A DNA stretch of 64,000 bases, taken from Leptasterias polaris (Eukaryota; Echinodermata; Asteroidea; Forcipulatida; Asteriidae). Positions 1 to 12,800 of this stretch are shown here, piece by piece (positions within the stretch are counted from its first letter, which is position 1; every line of letters starts with the position of its first letter). A program made the translations under genes and the position numbers. The notes under the pieces were generated by a model. The model was not told where the DNA came from and did not search any database. It was given only the letters and a program-made list of their open reading frames with translations. Location of the stretch: positions 5,852,001-5,916,000 of the forward strand of contig JAZGTN010000027.1 in assembly GCA_037783415.1 (NCBI GenBank). The letters run 5' to 3'.

Positions 1-359
1 AATTGTTTTATTGTTAATATACATATACTCTTATATTTAAAAAAAAAAAATTCTATTTCCAGGTGACTTTAAACCCACACTCTGTTGATCAGAAACACCA
101 GTGTTTGTGTTTGATGTGTTTGACCACTCAGACAAAACGGACGACACACCCCTAGTGAACCTATTTCTTAAGTCAAATATTTTGTCTTTGGTAAAACTGT
201 ATAAACTATATAAAACATATTTATTAACCCTCCAACTGCTGGTAACATTTTCCAGGGAGTTGACCAACCACTTGAAACCATTCAATTGGTCGTGAATGGT
301 GGCTAAACTGTGCACACCAAACTAAACTGTGTACATGTGTGGAGGTATTCACAACATAT

Positions 360-705
360 TATCAAAGTGCAGTCTAGCAAAGTGCATCTATCATTCAAAA
401 CTACAGTGGATGATACTGAACAGGCAGGCAGTAGGAGGGTTGACTATGTACTGTGTAGATGCATTCACAATTTATCATATTGAAGGCTGGCATATAAATC
501 ATTCAAAACCAAAGTGGATGGTATTGAGAGGTCAGACAGTAGGAGGGTTAACTGTGTACTGTGTAGATGCATTCACCACGTGATCTCATGATATTGCAGG
601 CTGACATAGTGTATCTATCATTCAAAACCACACTGGATGATATTGAATGGTCAGACAGTAGGAGGGTTAACTGTATACTGTGTAGATGCATTTACCAGTG
701 CACTG
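360..705. repeat. About three diverged tandem copies of a ~115-bp repeat
   Basis: Copies share CTATCATTCAAAAC, GGATGATATTGAA, CAGACAGTAGGAGGGTT and GTGTAGATGCATTCAC. An inverted copy sits at about 5422-5510 inside an M18BP1 intron, so the unit is dispersed. No TIRs were identified. Confidence 0.75.
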
Positions 706-727
706 CTTTAACTTTTAAACCAGTTAC

Positions 728-864
728 CTTGAGTTTCTTCTGTTTCTTGAACGGCGTGGATTCAAAGATGTCATCCTCATACCCTCGATTGTGTTGCTCC
801 ACAAGGTCCCTGAGCTGTCTTTTCCTCTTCATTGTACCCGCCTTGGCTGTTAGAGTTATTGAAG
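728..864 (-). CDS. MIS18BP1: M18BP1 exon 12, conserved post-SANT tail
   Basis: Encodes TSITLTAKAGTMKRKRQLRD followed by LVEQHNRGYEDDIFESTPFK. The pattern AK-G-T-KRK-Q-RD...DDIF-STP is the conserved segment C-terminal to SANT in M18BP1. Acceptor ATGGCAG, donor CTCAAG|GTAACT. The frame is still open, so a terminal exon must lie below 728 or outside the window. Confidence 0.8.
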
Positions 865-3800
865 CTGCCATAGAAATGGTTTGAATAAAAAGATCACAGC
901 TTTCGTGGCATGGATATCAAGAAGGTTGTATATTCGCACCATTGGGTTAGTGTGTAAATATACAACAGTAGCGTAGCAAGAAATAATGCATGCCATGTTT
1001 TACCCTGAGAGATACAGATTGTAGTATGCGATGCATTCATATAACATCACTGTCTAGCAACAGTACTTCATGTGATGTCTGCAGTTGTTTCAAAGCGTGT
1101 GAATAACTTGAGTGGAACTTGTAAACACACATACATGATAATACTTAACCACTTCATATCGAATGACTTGTATATCTGCCAAATGTTTTCTAGACTGGCA
1201 TTTCGGTCGACGGTTGATTATGACCGGAACAACCCCACAGCGACTTAAATTTGTTTACTGCCAGCTGGAGGGCCGACAGAAATATTCACCCACACATCCC
1301 ATTGCGTATCATGCACAGGCAAAACCCTACTGTGCTTCATGAAATGGTTTTAAAGAGCTGCAGGAGATGTTGGATTGGGCATTCCCTACTTCCACCCCCT
1401 GGAATATTGTTTCTTCCCTTGCCATTGGCTGCCCATTGTTGTTTTGTTCTAAGCCGAGGGGGGGGGGGGTAGAGGGGTGTTTGGAACTCCCCCCCCTCCT
1501 TACAACCACTGAGATTTGACATTATTGCAGCTTCAACAAGCATGATTTTTGGTTGTATGTGAAAAAGTAGGAACATTTTATCAAGTACAAACCCTGATCT
1601 TCATGTACACACGGTGTAGGCTTTAATAGACTTTCAGGCTATTCAATCCAAAAAATAAAAAATCTTTTGCCAAGAACAACAAAATCCGAAATCAGACTGA
1701 TGTAGGATATATGCCTGCTTCAAATACAAGTTGTGTACAGAATAGTTTTGGTGGCATAACTTTTTCACATTCCAAGAGTCAGTTCGTTATGTAGAAGCAT
1801 TTTTTTCAATAGGACAATAACCCTAACTGTTTTTTCTTTGAGAATTTAGTTCAAATTTAACAAAAACATACTAACTTTTTTCTTGGTTCTCTTGCTGTTT
1901 GGAATGTTCTTTTGTTGACTTTGTAGCACTAGAATTTGCAGTACCTAGTTTTGTTGAACTGGTAAAGAGAAAATGAAAAAGCGAGTAGGAATTTTAACTG
2001 GAATGAAATACCATCACGACAAAATAAATATCAACTACCAACGGATGCTTAATGGAGGGAGTCGTAGGTTCATGGGTTTCTCTTTCTGAAAACCTACAGC
2101 TAATGATGGAGTGTTCAATATTGTGTCCCCTTTTGAACATTCTCCAGGCATGGTTTTAAGCTGAATGGATGGAATAAATTAGTTAAGTTATATCGACGTT
2201 CAAATTGGAAGAATGAAATGTAAAAACATGTTTTTCCGCTAGCAAATCTTTTTCAATGGTGACTTTTACTGGCAATTTCATACCACTTTGTTAAAATGTA
2301 ATGCTTGTATAAATTTACTATAGTTTCAGAATACATGTAGTTTTAGTTGTCAGTTAAAACCATGTGATGTTATCTCCTATTGCCAAGTAGATTTAATTCT
2401 GGTAAGAACTTGACCTGCTTAGTTCGAGAAAACTTGTCCAGCTATTTACCTACTATTGCCGAGTAGATTAGGGAACGAGGAGGAATTAGTGAATCAGTGG
2501 AACTCCTTGTAATTATCTACATTTCCTACCCCCCCCCCCCCCCCCCCCCCCCCCCGAATGAGATAAGTCAGTCAAACTTCAGCCACTGCGACTTCTGCTT
2601 CTGCCAAAATTGTTTTTTTGACAAACCACATTACCAAAACAAATCCTTTTTAAGTTCTTAAAACAACCAGAAAAGTAACCTACCGTTGTGAAAGTTCCGG
2701 CTTCTCAGGTTGCCAAATCCTTTCTTCAATTACATCTTCTACGCTCGGTGTTCCAGTTAAAGGTCTGTCCCTGATTTTCTCATTTTGTACTCTTCCTTTT
2801 TGCATGTCGTTGGTCTTGATAGAGGATTCATCGGTTTTCTCCTGACGGAGCCTGTTTGTACTAAGACCCCCCTGGCTGTCTTGTTTAGATACGTGACTAG
2901 TTGCAGTTGATTTGGAGCGAGCTTTTTGATGCCAAGCTGTTGCTTGGTTTTTGCTTTTAGTCAAATGGTTTTGAGGGGCTTTCTTTGTTTCAGAATCGTT
3001 CTCAGTTTTCTGACAATTTCTCCTGGGTTGATGCCTCTGGATGACCACTGCTTTCTTGCTCAGTCCTCTGTGGACAGGTTGCTTCTGGTGTTTACTGGTG
3101 TCATCAGTGTCCTCTGATGAGGCTTCGGAGCTTGTGAATCGCCTTTTTGAACTTCTTAAGACCTGGGCTACCACTGGTTGCTCAAGACTTCGGTCATCCT
3201 CTGATGTCTGGACAGGTATTCTCTGTATCACCTTTCGGGACCGACTGCCCAAAGATTTTTTCTTGAGAGGACCCAAATTACCAGAATCCTCCGAGTGCTT
3301 AGTGACTAGAGTCTCAGCATCTGAGCTTAAAATATTGACAACATGTGATGGATTTTCACTGTTAGACACAGTGGTCGTTTCTGTAGTAGTCTCATCAGTG
3401 TTGTAGTTCGGATCCTCTAGGGTGCCGTAAACTCGCCTGCGAGGTTTACTCCTGGTCACCCACGTCATGTTGACGCTCTTGTCTCCCTCCTCGCTCCAGT
3501 TACTAACCGACTCTCCTGCCGTTGTTGAGGTGTGAGTGAAGAGAACCCTCTGAGGGTTAGCTTCATCATCGCTCATGTCATACACATCTGATGTGCTGGA
3601 CGAATTACAGACCTTGATCCTCTCGGCGCTGGTTGCCATTATCCTCACGCTTCTTTCTCTCATCTTGGCCATGCGCCCTTGTTTATGTTTCTCAACCACC
3701 GCCAGGATCTCCTGCTGAAGGTCCAACGTTGCCGGTGCCCCACTAGCCTTCAAGGGATGCTTTGTTTGAAAAAAGTCTGGCCGAGATTTTTCATTACACA

Positions 3801-6800
3801 GACCATGATCCGAGGACACCTGACTGTCAACACTCCCTTGTGACTCGCTGCTCCTCTCACGACCACTTAGTGTTTTCCCAGAAAAGTCAGACCTAACCTG
3901 GGCGATTTCATCTTCTGTTCCTGGGCTGACTTGATAATAAAGTGGAGAAACCGGCGCTCCACTTTGATGCTGAGTGCTTCTTTCTGCAATCTTCCTCACT
4001 CTATTTTTTCGAGGTGGAGGAGGTTGCTTCTGACAATCCTGCCGACTTGATGCATGCATCATAACTATTTCATGACTTTGGACACCTCTCCTTGAATCAA
4101 CGGTTGATTTCGCCATGACTGAAACATCACTCACAGCAAGTTGACGCTTGAAAGGCCGACCCCGCCTTCTCTTAGGGGCTAGTGTAGCATCATGTTGAGG
4201 TACATCTGTATTATCAAATGAAGCTGCAGTGTTCCTAGTAGTCCTTACTGCTTTTCTGGCAGAAGCTTTCCCATTGGCTTTTTGGTGTTGCTGATTTCTA
4301 CTGGTTGGTACCGTTGCGGTATCGGTATCTGTGTCCAAACACGATGAACTTGTATTATCTCCTTCGCTCTCCACATCTTGGTTTTGGGTATTTTTCAGCT
4401 GTGTTTTGTGTTTTTTCTGTGTTGACGTGTCCACAGCCTTCTCTTTCTCATATTTGCGTCTCTTTGCTCGCACTTCTCTCTGAATTGTAATAAAAATATT
4501 ATTATTGAATATAGCTAATAAAATGTCAACACAACAATCAGAGATTCTTTGTAAAGTTTTCAGTTATTGTGCTTTGAATATATTTTAATGTTGAAAATTT
4601 AGAATATTTTGCAATTTAAGCTCAAAATGCAACTTTCTTCTTAAACCAAGTGTAATTGGTAACAATAATATCCTCCTAAATTTTGACTGACTTTGTTCAT
4701 GTAACCTAACATCACTTTTTGTTCAATATATTAATTACTTGTAAATTATTCTCAATTCAAATTTAAATCACAAACGGTAGGCAGCATACTCTTAAACCAT
4801 CATTCAAATTTAGGTAGAAGACGAGTTTACATGATAATACCATCAGCGCATCAGTGCAAAAATGTTGTATCCCGATTTTGCAGAACGCCACTTCTGGCAT
4901 GAAAATGCTCCACGCAAAGACGTTGTATCTCAGCGCTTACTTGCTCTGTGTGTACACTTTGAACATTTCAAACTTACAAGATACATAATTTCTGCACTCA
5001 CTCAACAGTACGTCTTCTATACTTGCAGAATAAACTAAAAGACACTGTAACAAAAGCCTGGTCCTCTACTCTTTTTGTTCAAACCCAATACCATCAAGGG
5101 TCACAAAATTGTGGTTAAAATTGTTACTTTCCCTATCGTTAAGGTATATCTCTGTCAATTAAAAACAATTAAAGGACTTGAAAACTGCTAAAGATCAAAG
5201 CTGCTTACCGGTCTAATTTCAAGAGATTCTTTCAGACTGATCTTGGAAGCAGAAACAGACGTGAGGTCCTCAGTTCCTGAGAGGATCTCCACAAAGTCAA
5301 GGGATGTGTTGTGACGGATGCGCTGGCCAGTCCAGTACGCTAGGGGAGGCTTGAGCAGACGACCACTGCTGGAACGGTGCAGGTCCTTTATGCAAAGATT
5401 CTGAGCTGAATTTTATGGAGGATACAATAAAAGGATTAACCCTCCTACTATCTGACCATTTAATATCGCCCACTGTGGTTTTGAATAATAGATGCACCAT
5501 GCCAGCCTGAACTTATTTTAGGATAGAGTACCCTATTACCGCGGTACTAAGCAGGTTTCTCAACCTGTGCAAAGTGTCCTGTTATCATTTAGGCATGATT
5601 TGTTTTTCCCTCAGATCGGCAGAAGGTTATTGACCGTATGAAAATCTTCAATGGATGGCGGCCTAGCTACACAAAAAGTAAAACTTCTGGATGTATAAGA
5701 GACCTGCGATAATATGAGACTTGACTAAACCAAACATAGCACTCAATATAATATTGTAAGAAACACTTACGTGTCAAATCAACTGGATTTTTCTTCTTGA
5801 CTTTTCTAATGGAATCATTGGTGGTTTGATCAATGAGGCGTGACATAGGGGAGAGTCCAACAGGCTCCTTCTGGTGGGTCGGCTTGTCTGGTTTCACCCT
5901 TAAATCCCTGAGAAGAAGACACATTCCTTATTTTTATTTCATTGAATAGTCCGCCCAAATCCTGTAACCCACAAACATAAAGGTAACAAGCAATGATAGC
6001 CACAACCACAAGTAACAATTGATTATTAAGGTGTCAAGGCTGAGTGGTTTAGTGCACCACACTCAATATTCTAGTGTTGTAAGAGTGTGGGTACAGGTCC
6101 GGGTCCTGGCACTTGTGTTCTTGAGCGACACGTTAGCCTTACAGATTGTTTCACATCACCTTGTTAACCTTTTATATAAGTGCTTTACATCAATTACACA
6201 AAAACAATGCAAAGAAATTGAGAAGGTCCAATCACTTGCACTCCCCATTATTTTGGGATCTAGGTACAGAAGTTTTGATAATACACTCTCTGAACTCAAT
6301 TTAACTTTCTTTCCACGAAAGAAGACAAAATCTATTGCACAGACTTGGAGAAAAATTACTCATTTCAAACAAGCTTCATTATTTACTCCTCCCAATTGTA
6401 CAAGAGTTCTTAGATTCAACGCACAAGCTTCCTTTTCCATTCTCTTTTGCAATACAGACAGATAAAAACATTTACACAATACCTGCTCAAAGGAAAATCT
6501 TGAATGCCAATTTTGGACCTGGTAGTGGTTTGTAACAATGGCCATCATGTTCATTCCCTGTTACAATATTTTTGGTTTTTGAACTTGTTTTTTAATTGCT
6601 GTGATTTCTTTAAACATTGGCTTTTGGGCCACCTGTTTCAATTTTTGAATGTAATAATAAACCAGAAATATAAACATATGAATTGGTCTGGTAATTCAAA
6701 CACAGCTCTGCAAACCTGAAAAAAAAATATCAAGCATTTTGAAACGCAAGTCGGGTGTGATAAAGTGCTGTACATGAACTGCATTTGATGAAAACGTTCC

Positions 6801-9800
6801 CAGTCTTTAGAAGAGAATGGTAATCAAAATATGTCCACAAATAAAAACACAACCGTGATTTTCATTCCTCAAATCTAAACCTTAACCTTTTGTTTTCAAT
6901 ATATAACCAAACAAAAAATGCCCCACAATTATACCACAGAATTCTGCACTGACAGTGTTTCATGAGGCGCACAATTCAATGGGCCAGTAGCGCAAAATTC
7001 ACTAGGGGAGTAGCGCAGAGATCACTGGGCCAGTAGCCCAAAACCCACTGCGTCGTTAGTGCACAATTCACTGGCCAGTAGCGTAGAATTCACTGGACCA
7101 GTTGATTAGAATTCACTGGGCCAGTAGATTAGAATTCACTGGGCCAGTAGATTAGAATTCACTGGGCCAGTAGTGCAGAATTCACTGGGCCAGTAGTGCA
7201 GAATTCACTGGGCCAGTAGTGCAGAATTCACTGGGCCAGTAGTGCAGAATTCACTGGGCCAGTAGTGTGTAATTCACTGGGCAGTAGATTAGAATTCACT
7301 GGGCAGTAGATTAGAATTCACTGGGCCAGTAGTGCAGAATTCACTGGGCCAGTAGCGTAGAATTCACTGGGCCAGTAGTACAGAATTCACTGGGCCAGTA
7401 GTGCAGAATTCACTGGGCAGTAGATTAGAATTCACTGGGCCAGTAGTGCAGAATTCACTGGGCCAGTAGTGCAGAATTCACTGGGCCAGTAGTGCAGAAT
7501 TCACTGGGCCAGTAGATTAGAATTCACTGGACCAGTAGATTAGAATTCACTGGGCCAGTAGGGTAGAATTCAATAGGCCAGTAGTGCAGAATTCACTGGG
7601 CCAGTAGATTAGAATTCACTGGGCCAGTAGGGTAGAATTCAATGGGCCGGTAGTGCAGAATTCACTGGGCCGGTAGTGTGTAATTCACTGGGCCAGTAGC
7701 GTATAATTCACTGGGCCAGTAGCGTATAATTCACTGGGCCAGTAGTGCAGAATTCACTGGGCCAGTAGCATATAATTCACTGGGCCAGTAGCATATAATT
7801 CACTGGGCCAGTAGCGTATAATTCACTGGGCCAGTAGATTAGAATTCACTGGACCAGTAGATTAGAATTCACTGGGCCAGTAGCGCAGAATTCTGAGGTA
7901 AGAAGCACCATAAAAAATTTGCCCTGTGCTGGATTTCACAAAGCATTAAGATTCATCTTAAGATTAGTTGTCAATACAACCATAGTAACTTGTATTGTAA
8001 CATCACTTAACATCATACTTTGTCAGAATGTGATTTTGTGGATTTTTTTTAAGGGGGCAGGATTCAAAAAGCACTGAGTTTTTAGTGTTAGTACAAAATA
8101 AATGGTGAAAAGGCAAGAGAAAATAAATGTCAAAACGTTTTCCTGCCTTCAGGGAATACAGCTTACGTTTCTTCTGCTTCGGTGTAATGATCATACAGCA
8201 ACTCTCGCCAGTTTAGAGGGAAGCCGTTTTGAAAACTACGAACAAATTGTTCTAAAAATCCTGAAACAAAATAAACAACATAAGAGATGAAATGAAGGTT
8301 GATTATCTTCATTGCTGAGCATTTTCCATTGTCTTGTTTGAATAGAGTTCGTAGTGTGACGTCACTTTTCATTAAAAAACTTTGCATTTTGCGTGACAAT
8401 AATTAACATTTTAACAAAATTCCATTACAAAACCATTTTTATTGTGTTTTCGCAATTTATATGTAATCATTACACACTTATTTACCTTTCTATCTTTCTA
8501 TAACTAAGAAACAATAATGTTAACATTGTTCAAGTTGACCTTGAACAGAAAATTTGCTGAACACCATTACCTGCTTTAGGAATTTGGGACCTGTAAAGAA
8601 ACTTTGTAAATAAGAAGTTTTTGTGTGTTTTGTGTGGCTATTATTTAAAGGTGTCCGAATTGGTGTCTTCGGCTGGTAACCAAGGGTGTTGCTATGGTCC
8701 TCCTACACTTTAACACATGATCCAGTGGTGACCAAGCCACAGCCACAGCCACAGCCACTGATTCAAACATGACCTTACTCTCACTTATGTACTGGGAGAA
8801 GACAACTTACCCTGTTCCATGGCTAGTGCTCGGTCCATTTTGCCTGAGAGACGATACAGGGTACCAGATTTTGTGGCGAGTAAGCGAGGTTTGATACGCA
8901 CCATGATGGCTGTGCTGTGCCAGAACTGGCCTGCATCATCTCCACTGTTGTAATTAAAGACAACGTGAATAACGGGTCAGGTTCCCAATGGGCATGGTTT
9001 AGACTGCTATGAAATTATACAGACCAGTCTTTTTAAATCTTAGCCTCATTCTGAATTTCATATAATATCTAGGAAAATAGGTAGTGTCACTTTGTGTTCA
9101 TGCACATGATAATTTGGTTTACAAAGCAATTATGGTTAAGTGAATTGCTCAAGGGCACCAGTGTCTTGACCGGGATTCGAACCCACACTCTGCTGCTGAC
9201 AACACTAGAGCTTGGATCCGGAGAACTAGACCGCTCGGCCACGACATGCCATCAAAGAAGGATGCTCATTGGCCAATCCCAAGTGCTGGACGTACATAGA
9301 TGTAGGTTTTCAATTTTGTCATCATCCTTTTACCTCTAAGATAGCCGAGTGATGACAAATACTTGGTCTATACAAATTTAAACAAAGAAATTCCACATAT
9401 ATTTTGGAAAACATTTCATTCCAGACATTCTTCCTGTTAGGCTTGAAACAACCCGATTGAACTCATAGCTTGACATGTTTCTTCAATAACTTTTAAAAAA
9501 AAATTCATTTCATTTCATCTCATTTACTAATTCTAGTTGCGAAGCCAAGGAACCTCAGAAAAGCAAACTTAATCACTGTACTAGCCAATACTAGCCAAGA
9601 ACCCCATGGAGAGAAGACAGGGAAGGAAGTTTCAGTTTTAGATGTAAAAGGAAAACCCTAGCGAACTATTCCAGGGAAAACCCATGCAACCAGGTAGGGA
9701 CTGAAAATCCCAATCCACAAAGAGCCCCCAGCAGGATTCAAACCAGTGTTCCTGAGGTGGAAGGCAAGGAAAGATACCACCACCCTAACCCAGCCGCTGA

Positions 9801-12800
9801 ATTCATATCTGATTACAGAATAGCAATCTCCGTCTTCAAGATGCAACCCTTTTTTCGTATCTCTGGGTACACAATACTCACACTCTATGACCCTCCACGC
9901 ACACGCCTTTACATCTTGGCACTGGCTTGACAATCCATCGGTTGATGATCGTTTCTGGCCTTTTCTATAACAAAATTTTTTTAAGAAAAACATAAACTCC
10001 GAGTTGTTTTCAGAAAACACACTATTCATCACATCCTCTGGTTCAATTAATGATAAGTTGATACAAGAACCAATAACCCCAAGAAACATTAACCCTTATA
10101 AATAACCAGTTCACTTCGGGGTTAAAAATCCTTTTCCAGTTACCCGTGCGGGATTATTTTTAGTCAAAAGGCAACTTTTTTGTCATTGCCATTTACGATT
10201 TTATGATTTTTCTGAAGCACAATCAGACCATAGGAAACGGTTATTTTACGGCTGATCATCAATTCACGCAAGGTCAAACAGAGTACAGCAGGCATGCAAC
10301 TCTTCAGCCGAAAAAAAAGAGGAAAATTACAACGCTCACTGATGTCTTTCCTAGTGGACGCCATCGTAATTTTTCGAGCAAATCGACACCGTGGTTCACT
10401 TGCACTCTTCAGGCATGCAACTCTTCAGCCGAAAAAAAAAGCGGAAAATTACAACGCTCACTGATGTCTTACCTAGTGGACGCCATCGTTATTTTTCGAG
10501 CAAACACCTATCGATCGCGTGGTTCACTTGCACTCTTACAGCGTCTGGTTTCCGCCGCATCCCTTTACACAAATAGCAATAAAAACACTATGGAGCCAGA
10601 CTATGCAAAAAATAGTGTAGAAGGTATGCTGTACGAGGAGAACTTGTGTCTGTGTCTGGACTGTGTAATGCTTTTGTATGTGTAAACTTCCGCGGAGCCA
10701 GACTTAAAGAATCCTGAACCTTTATTTCTTTTCAATAAGCAATGTTTCTTTCAGCAGGATTTTTTTTCTCCATCCAACGCGGATTTTTTTTTTCATGCAG
10801 CGTGATTTTTATGCAGGTTTTTTTCGTAACGGCGGATTTCTGTTTTATAAAACGCGGAAATCCGCGGATCCGCGGAAGAGTTGCAAGCCTGGTACAGTCG
10901 GCATACTGGAGAGAGATGAAAGGCCTTCTGACAGTGCAGTATAATCTGCCTTCCTTACAAAGTATTGTTATCTTCTATAAAGACACTAGGCACAAATCCA
11001 TCCAAAGAGTAAAACCATTCATTGTTGGCAATATCTCTTAACCAGGGCCACAAAACCATGGTCACACAACAGGGACTCCGTGAAACAGTTGCCAGTGTCT
11101 GCACAATTCGCGGAAAGAAAATCCACAGGCATCCTACTTGGGCAAAGTTGGGTGGGACTTATCCTACTTGGGCGAAGTTGGGTGGGACTTAAACCCCATA
11201 CCAACACATTCTAGGGCAGATATCTTAACCACTAGACCACCGAGCATGCCTGATGACAAGAGGCTGGTTCGAAGTAGCAGCGGTTAACACAAACAATTTA
11301 TGAAAACAGTCTTAGATAATATTCGGAACTATACAAGTAGAGACAAGGATGTCTGGGGATTTACCTTGGGTATTCTGGGCGTCTCGTCGGAGGTTGAGCT
11401 TTGGTTCTGTTGCCGACCATCACCCCGCTCAACCTCCTCTGGGCCATTGCTCTCTTCATGTATTGGTTCATCCAGTGAGGAATTATCATTACTATCCTCC
11501 ACTGTTGGGTGTTTGTATATGAACACAAAAGAAAATATTATTTCAGAATTAATATATTGTTTGCTCTGTTTCAAAATATCAGTCTTTTCTTGAACACACA
11601 AAAACAATTACAAAACTGATAATGATACAGAATCAGCAGGGTGACGGTCATTTTTGACACAAAGGCCTGAAACTATCATTTAAAATTAAGGGGGTACACA
11701 ATATCTTTTGGTAATGCAAGGCTCGAGTTTGGGGGAAGAAAATCCACAAGACCGCAAGGTTTGTAGCTCAAAAGTTTTACAGGACCAGAAATAATTTTAC
11801 AAAACCAGAATCAAAATGAGTTGAACAAGCACTAAGAGAGGTCCATCTCATTTGTCTTATGGGTGCAGAATTGTAAGGTATTATTATTCAATTGAAAAAC
11901 ACAAGGTCATGGGGCTTGTCCAGTTATGAGCTTACTGGCCCGTTGTCCTAAAATCACTGGCAGACGGTCTGCGGTGAAGTGCTAACTTAGAGCCCTGGTT
12001 TAACCCTAACCCCCTAGTGATTCTCACTAGGAAGCTTCCTCAACCCATCAAATTCAAACAGTTCCCTGATTGGGACAGTACCAAACCCACCATACTCCAA
12101 CAGTGCACTTATTGGAACAGTACACAACCCATCATACTCCAACAGTCCTGGGGTGTTGGATTTTGGCTGAGTGGGTACACCAGGGGAATGTGTAGTTGTT
12201 TCTATTTTAGGGCTCCAGTACCAAACCCATCAATACCCAACAATTGTTTTCTGCCAAACTACATGTATTTTTTTTTGTGGGCTCAGCACAGTTGCAAATC
12301 ACATTGCTCTGCCCTTGCGTACGGGGGCGTGTACCACACCTGGTGGTTCACAAGAAAACTGCCATCATATTGACTTCATGTACTATTGATATCAAATACA
12401 ATACAGTCTTTTCATATTATAAATACTATTCAATAAATACAATAAAGTTCTGCAAAAACTAAAACACCCCATGGCATAAATGGTATGTTCTACTTTTATT
12501 GTGTTGGTGCAATGACAAGGACTAGTTTATTGCTCCATGGGATACCCAAGTACAATAACTGCCTTTATCATTTGTTTATTTCATCAGCAGGTTGTCCATG
12601 TTCAACTGAAACACATGTCCCATTGTCCCTCCCAATAAGAGGTCAAAGTGTACCCAGTGACCAAGCAATTCCATGCCCTACATGCAATAGCTAACCCTAT
12701 TACATGCACTGTGAACATACACTTTTTCCCCACATGCCCTAAGTCCAACACTGTTGCAAACTACACTACCACCTTCCACACTCATCCAAAGCCCAACACT

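Noticed and set aside
37..168. Possible final M18BP1 exon (NRFTRGVSSVLSEWSNTSNT...)
   Set aside because: Its acceptor TTGACTTAAG needs a 2-base phase while exon 728-864 ends in phase 0, and no clear donor or stop fits. Retained only as a lead for transcript evidence.
6975..7895. CRISPR-like array
   Set aside because: No unique spacers: the variable part is only four bases and the setting is an animal intron.
9105..9250. tRNA gene (Leu/Ser-like)
   Set aside because: A and B boxes are present but the stems are imperfect and a non-tRNA SINE body follows; the same head recurs at 6.0 and 21.6 kb.
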